A DNA stretch of 64,000 nucleotides from Methanosarcina barkeri str. Wiesmoor (GTDB lineage Archaea; Halobacteriota; Methanosarcinia; Methanosarcinales; Methanosarcinaceae), in contig NZ_CP009526.1 in NCBI RefSeq assembly GCF_000969985.1, positions 2,108,001-2,172,000 on the forward strand, given 5' to 3'. Positions 53,986-63,108 of the stretch are shown in pieces. Under the pieces are notes generated by a model. The model was not told where the DNA came from, did no database searches, and saw only the letters and a list, made by a program, of their open reading frames with translations. The translations under genes were made by a program, and so were the position numbers. The first letter of the stretch is position 1; each line of letters opens with the position of its first letter.

Positions 53986-54726
53986 ATTAGGAAATCTGAG
54001 ACTCTTGTAGTTTTACTTTTAGCAATAGTATTTATTTCCGGCTGTGCGGAAAATACTCAGGAAAATAAGACAGGACATGTGGGTGAAGAAAGTGCAATTC
54101 CCACAGAAGGGGCTACCCCTAACGTAACAGAACAAGTTGACGAATCAGTAGGTAGAGACATCGGAGAAGGATCACTATCTGGTCAGGAGGACACCTCCCT
54201 GGCTGAAGGGAAAGAAGTAATAATCCCGGGTGAAGAGAACTCGAGTCAGGGAATAACGGATGAAGAAAACTCGGGCCAGGGCAATGAAACTTCTTCTGAA
54301 AACCAGGCATCGGATAAAAATCAGACAATTATTCAGACCGCAGAAGAGGCAGGATATACTACTTTTGCTTCACTTGCTAGGGATGCAGGACTTGAAGACA
54401 CTCTTAATGAAGGAGGGCCTTATACTGTTTTCGCTCCTACTGACATAGCTTTTGAAAACCTTCCAGAAGGCATGCTTGATGACCTTCGTAATGATAAAGA
54501 AAGGCTGAACCTTGTGTTGGTCTATCATGTGATCAATGGAGAATACAGGGCCACAGATCTTAAAAATATTAATTCTCTGGCTTCTTTCCTGAAGACCGAA
54601 AAGCTAGCTGTGAATACTACAACTGACGGAATGATAATGGTAGGAGATGCAACTGTAATAGAGTCTGATATTATTGCAGGTAATGGAGTAATACATGGAA
54701 TTGATAAAGTATTGATTCCATTATAA
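53986..54726 (+). CDS. FAS1 (fasciclin) domain lipoprotein, apparent ATT start
   Basis: 246 residues if translation starts at ATT 53986, which has a strong GGGGGG six bases upstream. The start gives (M)-R-K-S-E-T-L-V-V-L-L-L-A-I-V-F-I-S-G-C, a perfect lipoprotein signal with lipobox Cys20. A GTG at 54079 would remove the signal. Residues 25-115 are a Glu/Ser/Gly-rich linker. Residues 120-245 are a FAS1 domain (T-I-I-Q-T-A-E-E-A-G-Y-T-T-F, T-V-F-A-P-T-D-I-A-F, L-N-L-V-L-V-Y-H-V-I-N-G-E-Y, V-I-H-G-I-D-K-V-L-I-P), an extracellular adhesion module. No ATG, GTG or TTG exists in this frame upstream. Confidence 0.82.
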   Translation: MRKSETLVVLLLAIVFISGCAENTQENKTGHVGEESAIPTEGATPNVTEQVDESVGRDIGEGSLSGQEDTSLAEGKEVIIPGEENSSQGITDEENSGQGNETSSENQASDKNQTIIQTAEEAGYTTFASLARDAGLEDTLNEGGPYTVFAPTDIAFENLPEGMLDDLRNDKERLNLVLVYHVINGEYRATDLKNINSLASFLKTEKLAVNTTTDGMIMVGDATVIESDIIAGNGVIHGIDKVLIPL

Positions 54727-55087
54727 GTCTGAAATAGAAATCCGGAATAGAAGCAAAGCTTATGTTGATTCAAGATCAATGTTGATTTAAAGATCACTTT
54801 GATTTGTTTCTTTAATTCTTTTTTACCTTACTTCTTAGATTTATCTGTCAGTCAGCTTTCTGTCAGTTAACTTTTGTTCAGTTTTGCTAGTCAATTATTA
54901 TTCTGTTCTATTAGTCAAGCTTTAATTCAGTCTCGTCGATCAGGCTTTTATTTCGTCTGATTGCTCACAAACATTAAGACAATTGCATAGAATAATCTAG
55001 GATCTCTCTCACTCATGGAAAAAACTCAAATTAAGTACAAAAAATTATTTTCAGCACTGGCGTTTGCCAAAAATTAATATGCGGGTT
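54727..55087. other. spacer between convergent genes
   Basis: About 360 bases. TCAGTT/TCAGTC words recur loosely at 54850-54940. No hairpin or gene stands out. Confidence 0.4.
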
Positions 55088-55528
55088 TCATAGATTCACC
55101 CGTTCCCTGTACCCGAAATTAACACTGTAATCGAGGTAATAGATAACTTCTGGCTCAATTTTTATCATGATACTCTCCGGGTCAGGGGGCATGTCTGCAG
55201 CAACCGGAAATTTGGCTACCATTATTTCCCCTACTTCTCGTAATTCACTTTCATCAGTAACTATTGATGCCTTGCCTTCAATCTGAAGGGCCTGTATCTC
55301 AAACCAATCTGGATCATCCTCATCGATAGTATATGCTACATGAGGGTTTTGCACAATATTCTGGACTTTTCGGGTATTCTTATTGGTTGCCACGTATACG
55401 GTAGCGCCTTTAGATACATATGCCATTGTATGGGCCATTGGCCTGCCCTGCGGACTTACGGTTGCAAGGTTCAGGTAGTAATGATCTGAAAGGTACTCGT
55501 AAATCTTATCTTTAAGCTTTTCTGCCAT
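55088..55528 (-). CDS. pyridoxamine 5'-phosphate oxidase-fold protein (flavin-binding)
   Basis: 146 residues from the ATG at 55528 (M-A-E-K-L-K-D-K), with GGTGGGG upstream; four more codons are open to a TTG. The split-barrel signature is L-N-L-A-T-V-S-P-Q-G-R-P-M-A-H-T-M-A-Y-V, T-R-K-V-Q-N-I-V-Q-N-P-H-V-A-Y-T-I and A-L-Q-I-E-G-K-A-S-I-V. It belongs to a different branch from the protein at 51987. It should bind FMN or F420; the substrate is unknown. Confidence 0.85.
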   Translation of the reverse strand: MAEKLKDKIYEYLSDHYYLNLATVSPQGRPMAHTMAYVSKGATVYVATNKNTRKVQNIVQNPHVAYTIDEDDPDWFEIQALQIEGKASIVTDESELREVGEIMVAKFPVAADMPPDPESIMIKIEPEVIYYLDYSVNFGYRERVNL

Positions 55529-56012
55529 AGTCCCCACCAAAATTTATATAGCTCTCAGCTAAAACCCCATTTGATTGGATTTTTACCCAGGGTCTGCCAT
55601 AATACTGTAAATTCGGTATAGTCTTTCTAATCCCGCGATATATTTCCAATCTTGATACAATTTCCAACTCTGTAATACGTCCTAAGTCGTGTAATAAATT
55701 AAGTCCTGAAACAAACTTTGAGTCCTATAATACAAAAAGGGAAAACTCGGTTTATTCTGTCTTTCCCCTATACAGTTTAGATGGACAAAATTTATAAATC
55801 TTACTTATATCTGCAATCTGTGGGAATATCAAAGTTATAACTTCATGATTTTTTCCCAGAATATATTAAAGAGATAGTGAAAAAGGACTGACAGAAGTAA
55901 TAAAGGGCTGAAAAAGTCAAAGAAAGACTGAAGGAAGTTAAAACAAAGGCCAAAAAAGTAGAAATAACTGAAGAAAGTTAAACAGGATTGAAAGAGCAAA
56001 AAGAAGTTTTAT
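55529..56012. other. spacer, part of the segmental duplication
   Basis: About 480 bases with no gene. From about 55590 on it matches 57700-58031. The last 120 bases are purine-rich GAAAG/GAAGT repeats just past the stop of the PAS-GAF gene. Confidence 0.5.
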
Positions 56013-57290
56013 TTAAGACTTTCTCTTCCTCCTGCATTCCTTTAGTTTCTCTTCCAGGCGGATACGAGAGATGAAGACTCCAAATTGCGTTGCAATGGTT
56101 TCGATGACAGTGCGCACGCTATCTGGAATCTCGAATTCAAGGCTCGAAGCAAGGCAAAAAGCTGCAATAACCTTTTTTCCTGATTTTACGGGGATAATTG
56201 CGGTAGCCCTGAGATTTTCATGCCTGAGCGCATCATCTCTTGACGTGAGAAGCAGATCTATATGCTGTTTATAAACCGGCTGCCCTATCATAACAAGTTT
56301 AGTATTGGGGGAATTAGCACTGTAATACGAGGCATGCTCGACAAAATTAGGAGAAAAACCACGGTGAATGGCAAGCTTCATATCTCCTGTTTCTTCATCG
56401 ATAAGATAAATGCCTCCTGCATTGATTTCATCTATTTGGAGGCAGGAATCCAGCAGTTTCTCAAGAGTTTCGTTCAGGGAATTGGAAGTGCTGAGTGCGA
56501 TTCCAAGGTCTCTTTGGATATAGAGCAATTTTTCTTTCCTCTTCCGCTCAGTGACATCCAGGATTATTCCCTTAAGGTACTTTACAATCCCATTTTCATC
56601 GGCTTCAATAAAAGTTCTTTCTTCAACCCAGCGTACTTCGCCTGACTTAGTCAGGATACGGTACTCCTGGGAAAAATCCACGTAATCTTCGTCTATCCTT
56701 CTCAAGAGTTCTCTTTCCACTCTCTCCAGGTCATCAGGGTGTATGACATTACCATAAAGAAGTTTTCCTGATGTAAACTCTTCTACGGTATACCCAAATT
56801 TCTTTATGTTCTCTGAGACAAACTCGGCAGGCCAGTACTTCTCTGGTCTCCAGAGAAAAACCGTGACAGGGACTTTATTTATTACCGAGATCAGCTCCTT
56901 TGCCATCTCAAGAGCGTTACATAAAGCTGCTTCATTCATGTATTTACAGGCTTTTTGCCTGCTCTTCCCCTTCTTAGCCGAGTTTGAAACCACTTTAGAC
57001 ATCTCATTCTCCGTAGATTAAAATCTCTTACAGGAAGCTTTGAATACATTTCCAATATTTACTTTTTTTGCTTTGTAAACATAGAAGTACGCAATAAATT
57101 AAAAAGCTTGTGATTATAGATTCCAAACGTATCAGAATGCAGAGACTTGAATGTTAATATTTATAAATAGATCTTTCAAAAAATAGCACACAGATATGAA
57201 ATCACTTAGGGGAAAAATATATATACAATATTAAGACTAATAGCCAGTATAGTTAATAACTATTCAATTTCTAGACCTGTTTTCTTATTC
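55590..57290. repeat. segmental duplication, copy 1 (pairs with about 57700-59305)
   Basis: The 3' flank, the whole PAS-GAF gene and the 5' flank including the upstream promoter-like DNA (to about 57290) are all recognisable in the second copy. Coding parts are nearly identical; flanks have drifted with indels. Confidence 0.85.
56013..57002 (-). CDS. PAS-GAF signalling protein without an output domain (copy 1)
   Basis: 329 residues, soluble. A PAS domain (about 40-155: V-P-V-T-V-F-L-W-R-P-E-K-Y-W-P, Y-G-N-V-I-H-P-D-D-L, Y-R-I-L-T-K-S-G-E-V-R-W-V) with a PAC end D-V-T-E-R-K-R-K-E-K is followed by a GAF domain (165-315: L-D-S-C-L-Q-I-D-E-I-N-A-G-G-I-Y-L, R-A-T-A-I-I-P-V-K-S-G). No kinase or DNA-binding domain is present, so it must act by protein contact, for example with one of the kinases. 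The short basic tail R-R-K-R-K-S ends it. The N-terminus (S-N-S-A-K-K-G-K-S-R-Q-K) is basic. The near-identical paralogue is at 58032. Confidence 0.85.
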   Translation of the reverse strand: MSKVVSNSAKKGKSRQKACKYMNEAALCNALEMAKELISVINKVPVTVFLWRPEKYWPAEFVSENIKKFGYTVEEFTSGKLLYGNVIHPDDLERVERELLRRIDEDYVDFSQEYRILTKSGEVRWVEERTFIEADENGIVKYLKGIILDVTERKRKEKLLYIQRDLGIALSTSNSLNETLEKLLDSCLQIDEINAGGIYLIDEETGDMKLAIHRGFSPNFVEHASYYSANSPNTKLVMIGQPVYKQHIDLLLTSRDDALRHENLRATAIIPVKSGKKVIAAFCLASSLEFEIPDSVRTVIETIATQFGVFISRIRLEEKLKECRRKRKS

Positions 57291-57305
57291 TAGACCTGTT
57301 TTCTT
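57269..57305 (+). promoter_or_regulatory. 18-bp direct repeat just upstream of an orphan start codon
   Basis: TTCTAGACCTGTTTTCTT occurs at 57269-57286 and 57288-57305, ending 13 bases before the ATG at 57319. It could be an operator or simply a local duplication. A TATA-like ATATATATA lies at about 57218-57228. Confidence 0.4.
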
Positions 57306-57318
57306 GAAAGGAGAAAAT

Positions 57319-57444
57319 ATGAAGGTAAGAGACTTACAAAATAATCTCACAATCAAATATTGGTTAACAGATATAAATCCTACATTCCGCAGTATTTTTT
57401 TGAAAATCAATATTTTTCATGATAGCGTTTTTGGAATAGAGTAA
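57319..57444 (+). CDS. orphan 41-residue frame with strong ribosome site, possibly a truncated gene
   Basis: ATG at 57319 follows AAAGGAG by five bases, one of the best ribosome sites in the window. The peptide (M-K-V-R-D-L-Q-N-N-L-T-I-K-Y-W-L-T-D) runs to 57444 without resemblance to a known family. It is divergently oriented from the PAS-GAF gene, in the position glucan phosphorylase holds relative to the second copy. It may be the 5' end of a lost gene. Confidence 0.35.
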   Translation: MKVRDLQNNLTIKYWLTDINPTFRSIFLKINIFHDSVFGIE

Positions 57445-57699
57445 ATAATTTGGATTTTTAATGGTATTTGGTGAAAAATTGAATGATATCGTTTTTGGTC
57501 TCTAAATACACCACATCGTTGCTTTTACCTACTGCATAAAAGTCCAATAAATCCATGTTTGATTGAAAATCAATAGCAGTAAACTGCTGGTTACTGGATA
57601 ATGTCCCATATTTAACCTAGACCCGGCACAGCTTCACCCGAGAACTAACGGAGCCTAAATAATAACTTGGCCGTGATATGGTCGGAATTGAGGTGAAGG

Positions 57700-59305
57700 G
57701 CTTGCTGTGATATTGTAAATCCGGTATAACCTTTATAATCCCGTGATATAATCTCCAATCTATATACAATTCTCGATTCTGTTATAGATTTTAAGTCCTG
57801 TAATAAATCTTAAGCCTTTTAATGAATTTTTAATTTTGTATTACAAAAGAGAAAACTTCTTTCATGGTTTTTCCCATAGTATCTCAAAGAGATATTGAAA
57901 AGGAATTGACAAAAATAACGAATGGCTGAGGAAATTAAGAGAAGGGCCGAAAGAAGTCAAAAAAGGCCAAAAGAAATAAGAAACGACCGAAGAAAGTTAA
58001 AAAGAATTGAAAGAACAAAAAGAGATCTTATTTAAAACTTTTCCTTCTTTCTACATTCTTTTAATTTTTCTTCCAGGCGGATACGGGAAATAAAGACTCC
58101 AAACTGCATCGCAATGGTTTCGAGGGCAGTGCGTACACTATCTGGAAACTCGAATTCAAGATTCGAAGCAAGATAAAATGATGCAATAACCTTTTTTCCT
58201 GATTTTACGGGGATAATTGCGGTAGCCCTGAGATTTTCATGTCTGAGTGTGTCATCTCTCGAAGTGAGAAGAAGGTCTATGTGTTGTTTGTATACAGGCT
58301 GCCCTATCATAACAAGTTTCGTATTAGGGGAATTGGCACTGTAATGGGAGGCATACTCGACAAAATTAGGGGAAAAACCACGGTGAATTGCAAGTGTCAT
58401 ATCTCCGGTTTCTTCATCGATAAGATAAATACCTCCGGCATTGATCTCATCTATCTGGAGGCAGGAATCCAGTAGTCTTTCAAGAGTCTCGTTCAGGGAA
58501 CTGGAAGCGCTGAGTGCGATTCCAAGGTCTCTCTGGATGTAGAGCAATTTTTCTTTTCTTTTCCGCTCAGTAACATCCATAACTATTCCCATAAGGTACT
58601 TTACAGTTCCATTTTTATCCGCTTCAATGAAAGTCCTTTCATCAACCCAGCGTATTTCACCTGATTTCGTTAGGATACGATACTCCGAAGAATAGTCCAC
58701 GTAACCTTCTTCTATTCTTCTTGAGAGTTCCCTTTCAACCATTCCCAGGTCATCAGGGTGTATGATATTGCCATAAAGAAGTTTTCCGGATGTAAATTCT
58801 TCGGTAGTATACTCGAATTTCTTTATGTTTTCTGAGACAAACTCGGCAGGCCAGTACTTCTCCGGCCTCCAGAGAAAAACCGTGACAGGAACTTTATTTA
58901 TTACCGAGATCAGCTCCTTTGCCATCTCAAGAGCGTTACATAAAGCTACTTCATTCATGTATTTATAGGCTTTCTGCTTGCCGCTCCTATTCTTAGCCGA
59001 ATTCGAAACCACTTTGGACATCCCGTTCTTTGTAGTTTTAAAATCTTTTACAGGAAGCTCTGAATATATTTCAGATATTTACATTTTTTGCTTCGTAAAT
59101 ATAAAAGTACGCAATAAATTAAAAAGCTTGTGATTTGAGTTCTGGAATGCATCAGAAGGCAGAGACTTGAAAGTTAGAATCTATATAATGATTTTATCGA
59201 AAGAAATGCACTATATGAGAAAACCTTAAAGAAAAGTATATATTGTATTAAGATTGGCAACCATTTTATAACTATTTTATTATTTATAGGTCTGTTTATT
59301 ATTTC
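57700..59305. repeat. segmental duplication, copy 2 (pairs with about 55590-57290)
   Basis: See copy 1. The homologous flank upstream of the gene includes TATTAAGA and TAGACCTG/TAGGTCTG words also found before 57300, so the duplication breakpoint lies beyond the regulatory region. Confidence 0.85.
58032..59021 (-). CDS. PAS-GAF signalling protein without an output domain (copy 2)
   Basis: 329 residues, the same length as copy 1 and differing at perhaps one residue in ten, mostly conservatively (for example Y-V-D-Y-S-S-E-Y for Y-V-D-F-S-Q-E-Y). The domain layout is identical: PAS about 40-155, GAF about 165-315, ending C-R-K-K-E-K-F. Both copies keep all landmarks intact, so both are probably functional. 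It is divergent from the glucan phosphorylase gene, with 425 bases between the starts. Confidence 0.85.
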   Translation of the reverse strand: MSKVVSNSAKNRSGKQKAYKYMNEVALCNALEMAKELISVINKVPVTVFLWRPEKYWPAEFVSENIKKFEYTTEEFTSGKLLYGNIIHPDDLGMVERELSRRIEEGYVDYSSEYRILTKSGEIRWVDERTFIEADKNGTVKYLMGIVMDVTERKRKEKLLYIQRDLGIALSASSSLNETLERLLDSCLQIDEINAGGIYLIDEETGDMTLAIHRGFSPNFVEYASHYSANSPNTKLVMIGQPVYKQHIDLLLTSRDDTLRHENLRATAIIPVKSGKKVIASFYLASNLEFEFPDSVRTALETIAMQFGVFISRIRLEEKLKECRKKEKF

Positions 59306-59446
59306 ACGTTTGTAAAGGTTCTTATTCTCCCTACCTCATGTATAATTTTATTTTTATATGAATTTCCAAGGTCAATTTGATATATAACCGATGATATATT
59401 TTTTGACATATCTCTACGAAAAATAAAAAGATACGAGTTTGAGAAT
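59022..59446. other. intergenic region between divergent genes
   Basis: About 425 bases. TATA-like words occur near 59239-59247 (AGTATATATT) and 59383-59401 (TATATAACC, GATATATTTT). The latter lies 45-65 bases before the phosphorylase ATG and is the more likely promoter. Confidence 0.45.
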
Positions 59447-61123
59447 ATGGATGACCTTCAGGGAGTATTGAAAGGACAGAAGATCGCTTACTTTTCTATG
59501 GAAATAGGGCTCAGCGGTGAAATTCCAACATATGCTGGAGGGTTGGGCATACTTGCAGGGGATACTATTCGCTCGGCAGCGGACCTGAATATTCCGCTGG
59601 TAGCAGTAACACTGGTGAGCAATAAAGGCTATTTCAGGCAAATTCTTGACTCTTCTGGAAACCAGATAGAACACACCGAAGAATGGAATCCTGCCCGTTT
59701 TATGACGCTTCTTGCAGAAGACGTACACGTAAAAATCCAAAATCGGGATGTTAAAATCAGGGCCTGGTTACATAATTATAAAAGTCTTACAGGAGGCTGT
59801 GTACCCATTATTTTCCTTGATACTGATGTTGAGGGAAATGACCGGGAAGACCGTAGAATTACGGATTTTCTCTACGGGGGAGACCAGCGCTACAGGCTCA
59901 AGCAGGAAATAGTACTTGGAATCGGGGGAGTAAGAATGCTTGATGCACTGGGCTTCAGGATCAGGAAGTACCACATGAACGAAGGTCACTCAAGCCTGCT
60001 TGGCCTGGAACTCCTGAGGTGTAATGGCATTGACCCTGTGAAAGTTAAGGAACTATGTATTTTTACAACACATACCCCCGTAGAAGCAGGGCATGATAAA
60101 TTTGATTACGGGCTTGTAGAGGACCTTATCCAGGACAAAAAATGTGTGGATGTCCTCAGGAGATTCGGAGGAGTCGACCGCTTTAATACAAGCCTTTTTG
60201 CCCTTAACCTGTCGAACTATGTCAATGGAGTCACAAAGAGACATAGCCTGATCTCAAGCGAGCTCTTTCCGGGCTACAAAATCCAGGCGATCACAAACGG
60301 AGTCCATTCATATACCTGGACTTCTCCTTATTTCAGAAAATTATATGATCGCTACCTGCCTGGATGGGCAAATGAACCTGAACTTCTGGTAAGGATAGAT
60401 GGAATTCCGGACACCGAAATCTGGGAAGCTCACTGGAACGCGAAAAAAGCCCTTATCGATGAGGTAAACAAAAGGACAGGAGTAGGTATGGACTACGAGA
60501 CCCTGACAATCGGCTTTGCACGGCGCATGACCGCATACAAGCGGGCAACTATGGCTCTGTCAGATCCTGAAATGCTCAAAAAAATAAACAGAAGGGGCAA
60601 AATTCAACTTATTTTTGCAGGTAAAGCTCACCCGAATGATGGAGCCGGAAAACAGCTTATCAGAGACATTTTTAAAAGCATTGAAATTTTGAGGGAAGAA
60701 ATAAAGATTGTTTTTCTGGAAAACTATGATATGGACCTTGCCGGAAAAATGGTTTCCGGGGTTGACATATGGCTGAACACACCAACCCGCCCCTATGAAG
60801 CCTCCGGCACAAGCGGCATGAAAGCTGCACACAACGGAGTTGTAAATCTCAGCGTACTCGATGGCTGGTGGATTGAAGGCTGGATTGAAGGCGTGACCGG
60901 CTGGGCAATAGGCCCTCAGCCCGAAGAAAAACTTTCCGACGAAGGAGCAAAAGCAGCCGAACTCAGTGACCTTTACAATAAGCTGTATTATATTATAGTC
61001 CCCATGTACTACGACCGCAAGGATGAGTGGGTTAAGCTAATTAACAACTCCATAGGCATGATAGCCTACTATTTCAACAGCCACAGGATGATGAGGCGTT
61101 ATGTTACACATGCTTACCTGTAA
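59447..61123 (+). CDS. glgP: alpha-glucan phosphorylase (GT35), short archaeal form
   Basis: 558 residues, the short thermophile/archaeal type rather than the ~800-residue animal/E. coli type. It releases glucose 1-phosphate from glycogen-like glucan with PLP as cofactor. PLP is held by Lys459 in E-A-S-G-T-S-G-M-K-A-A-H-N-G. Other landmarks are N-terminal F-S-M-E-I-G-L-S-G-E-I-P-T-Y-A-G-G-L-G-I-L-A-G, H-M-N-E-G-H-S-S and R-R-M-T-A-Y-K-R-A (phosphate site). Methanosarcina store glycogen, so it fits mobilisation of reserves. No glycogen-synthesis gene lies in the window. Confidence 0.95.
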   Translation: MDDLQGVLKGQKIAYFSMEIGLSGEIPTYAGGLGILAGDTIRSAADLNIPLVAVTLVSNKGYFRQILDSSGNQIEHTEEWNPARFMTLLAEDVHVKIQNRDVKIRAWLHNYKSLTGGCVPIIFLDTDVEGNDREDRRITDFLYGGDQRYRLKQEIVLGIGGVRMLDALGFRIRKYHMNEGHSSLLGLELLRCNGIDPVKVKELCIFTTHTPVEAGHDKFDYGLVEDLIQDKKCVDVLRRFGGVDRFNTSLFALNLSNYVNGVTKRHSLISSELFPGYKIQAITNGVHSYTWTSPYFRKLYDRYLPGWANEPELLVRIDGIPDTEIWEAHWNAKKALIDEVNKRTGVGMDYETLTIGFARRMTAYKRATMALSDPEMLKKINRRGKIQLIFAGKAHPNDGAGKQLIRDIFKSIEILREEIKIVFLENYDMDLAGKMVSGVDIWLNTPTRPYEASGTSGMKAAHNGVVNLSVLDGWWIEGWIEGVTGWAIGPQPEEKLSDEGAKAAELSDLYNKLYYIIVPMYYDRKDEWVKLINNSIGMIAYYFNSHRMMRRYVTHAYL

Positions 61124-61347
61124 TGTACTTTGATTTTTCAGAGGGATTTTGTGAGCTATAGTTTTGTTTCCTTTATGAGGGGTACAGGTAAATTTTAGGA
61201 ATAGAGGTGAATTTTAGGAATAGAGGTGAATATTCGGAATAAAAATGAGTCAAATTTTTGTAAACTACTGAAAAATTTTAGTAAAACCTTTTTAGTGGAC
61301 GAAAGCTGACCAAACATTACTGCTTTGGTTGCCACCTTTTCTCAGAA
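61124..61347. other. spacer with small repeat
   Basis: GAATAGAGGTGAATTTTAG is repeated twice plus a partial copy at about 61198-61245. No gene. Confidence 0.5.
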
Positions 61348-61518
61348 CTAATTCTTTTCTTTATGTTCTATAAACCTATCAAGCAGATTCCTTACTTTGG
61401 TTTTTGGATTCTTACCACGTTTTCTTTGTTTTTCAGAATTTAGAGAAAGTGTATCTTCTTCAGTTCCTTTCGCAACTACAACACTGAACCTTTTTTCTAA
61501 TGCCTTAATTTGTTCAAT
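61348..61518 (-). pseudogene. IS66-family transposase fragment
   Basis: A minus-strand frame reads I-E-Q-I-K-A-L-E-K-R-F-S-V-V-V-A-K-G, then R-G-K-N-P-K-T-K-V-R-N-L-L-D-R-F-I-E-H-K-E-K-N and stops. The K-A-R-N-L-L-D-R-F-x-x-H-K-E block is typical of the C-terminal part of IS66 TnpC transposases. The catalytic region and ends are missing. It abuts directly on the LVIVD fragment at 61519. Confidence 0.6.
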
Positions 61519-61623
61519 TCAGTTTCCGGCAATTATGCCTATGTAGCTGTTGATAATCGTCTTGCAATTCTCAATATAAGCAACCCCTCTTCTCCAATAC
61601 TTAAAGAGCGTTATTTGTTATAA
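61519..61623 (+). pseudogene. LVIVD-repeat protein fragment
   Basis: A 34-codon open stretch on the plus strand reads S-V-S-G-N-Y-A-Y-V-A-V-D-N-R-L-A-I-L-N-I, then S-N-P-S-S-P-I-L-K, and then stops. This is one blade of an LVIVD-type beta-propeller (the G-N-Y-A-Y-V-A...V-D-I-S-N-P-x-x-P pattern), a family of surface proteins common in Methanosarcina. No start or further blades are present. Confidence 0.55.
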
Positions 61624-61707
61624 TGTAGAAATATTTTTAAACAGTGGTGATTAATACTCTCTGATGTATCTTACAAAAATTTGAATCAAATTCCAGAGGC
61701 CGGATAA

Positions 61708-63108
61708 GTGGAAGATGTTTCTTTACTCTTACTTCTTTTATCAGTTTTAGGAGGTTACCTTCTTGGCATAATCTCAGGGCTTCTGCCTGGAGTACATAAC
61801 AATAATTTTGCGCTTGCTCTTATAGCCCTTGCCCCTTTCCTGGCTGAAAAAGGGCTTTCACCTTTTTACATAGCCGTGATTATTCTCTCAAATGCTGTCG
61901 CACAGACTTTTCATGACGTGATTCCCTCAGTGTTTCTAGGGGCACCAGATGGAGACACTGCGTTAATGGTCCTGCCAGGGCACAGGCTTCTTATTGACGG
62001 AGCAGGAGCTGAAGCAGTCCGGCTTTCAGCACTCGGAAGCGCAGGCTCGGTAGTTGCTTCTTTGATTTTTGTGTTGCCGTTTTCGCTTTTCTTTAAGGCC
62101 ATTTATCCTTATGTTGAAGCACATATGGCATTGATTCTTATTTTAATCGTCTTTCTAATGCTTGCAAGTGAAAAAAGTGAAAGCGTTGAAGATTCAAAGG
62201 AGACAAGTCCATTTGTAAAATATAAATACAAAGCTTTTGCCCTAGTTTTGTTTTTGATCACAGGCTTGCTTGGGCTCTTCGCTTTTGATAGGGAATCTCT
62301 TATGGTTCCGGTTGTTAATTTTGGAGAGCCTTCTATACTCTTGCCCCTTCTGAGCGGGCTTTTCGGAGCGTCCCAGCTAATAATAAGCCTTCTTACAAGC
62401 TCGGCAATTCCCGAAGAGTCCGTGTCAGCACTCAAGCTTTCTCGAAAACGAATTTTCAGAGGAATCCTTACAGGCAGTGCAGCAGGCTCGCTTGTGGCAT
62501 GGCTGCCAGGCCTCTCATCAGCGATTGCAGCACTTCTTACAGGCCTTGTTGCAAAAGTCGATTTTGACAGGATTCCCCTTAAGAAAAAAACTTCCGAACC
62601 CAATCTTGGAAAGTTAAAAACCTCTCTTTATTCTGACCCTTATGCCAGTAATCCTTCAACACTTGAGAGCTCGAAGGAATTCATAATTTCAAACTCCGGA
62701 GTAAACACTTCGAATGCAATTTTCGGGTTGGTGGCTTTTGTGGTGATCGGAAGGACACGAAGTGGGGCAATGGTTGCAGTAGAAGATATTCTGGAGACAA
62801 ATATACTTGATTTACCTGTACTGCTGCTCTTTTTTGCTGCTATGGTCTTAACTGCGCTGTTTTCATACTTTTCTACGATCTGGATAGGAAACAATGCCCA
62901 TTTGTTCCTAAAGAAGGTTGATTACAGCAAACTTTGTTCAGGTGTCCTTATAGGACTCGGAGTAATGGTTTATCTTTTCACAGGACTTTTCGGGTTTTTC
63001 ATTTTTGTGATCTCGACTCCAATAGGCATGCTCTCCTCTTTTATGAATGTCAGGAAATCCCATGCAATGGGAGTCATCTTACTGCCTGTGATCCTGTACT
63101 TTTTGTAA
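61708..63108 (+). CDS. TctA/COG1784-like membrane protein
   Basis: 466 residues, about ten transmembrane helices. The N-terminal G-I-I-S-G-L-L-P-G-V-H-N-N-N-F-A and the repeated second-half motif S-L-V-A-W-L-P-G-L-S-S-A-I-A-A are the paired G-x-x-P-G motifs of the TctA permease family. The archaeal subgroup (COG1784) lacks the small TctB and binding-protein partners, and none are encoded here, so the substrate is unknown. The start is GTG at 61708. The preceding spacer has no strong ribosome site (GGAT). The next gene is 413 bases away on the same strand. Confidence 0.8.
   Translation: MEDVSLLLLLLSVLGGYLLGIISGLLPGVHNNNFALALIALAPFLAEKGLSPFYIAVIILSNAVAQTFHDVIPSVFLGAPDGDTALMVLPGHRLLIDGAGAEAVRLSALGSAGSVVASLIFVLPFSLFFKAIYPYVEAHMALILILIVFLMLASEKSESVEDSKETSPFVKYKYKAFALVLFLITGLLGLFAFDRESLMVPVVNFGEPSILLPLLSGLFGASQLIISLLTSSAIPEESVSALKLSRKRIFRGILTGSAAGSLVAWLPGLSSAIAALLTGLVAKVDFDRIPLKKKTSEPNLGKLKTSLYSDPYASNPSTLESSKEFIISNSGVNTSNAIFGLVAFVVIGRTRSGAMVAVEDILETNILDLPVLLLFFAAMVLTALFSYFSTIWIGNNAHLFLKKVDYSKLCSGVLIGLGVMVYLFTGLFGFFIFVISTPIGMLSSFMNVRKSHAMGVILLPVILYFL

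Larger units (their letters stand above)
57003..58031. other. spacer between the two PAS-GAF copies
   Basis: About 1 kb. The first 290 bases belong to duplication copy 1. An orphan small reading frame sits at 57319-57444. The remainder to about 57700 is AT-rich with TGATATCGTTTTTGG words repeated near 57425 and 57485. Confidence 0.45.
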
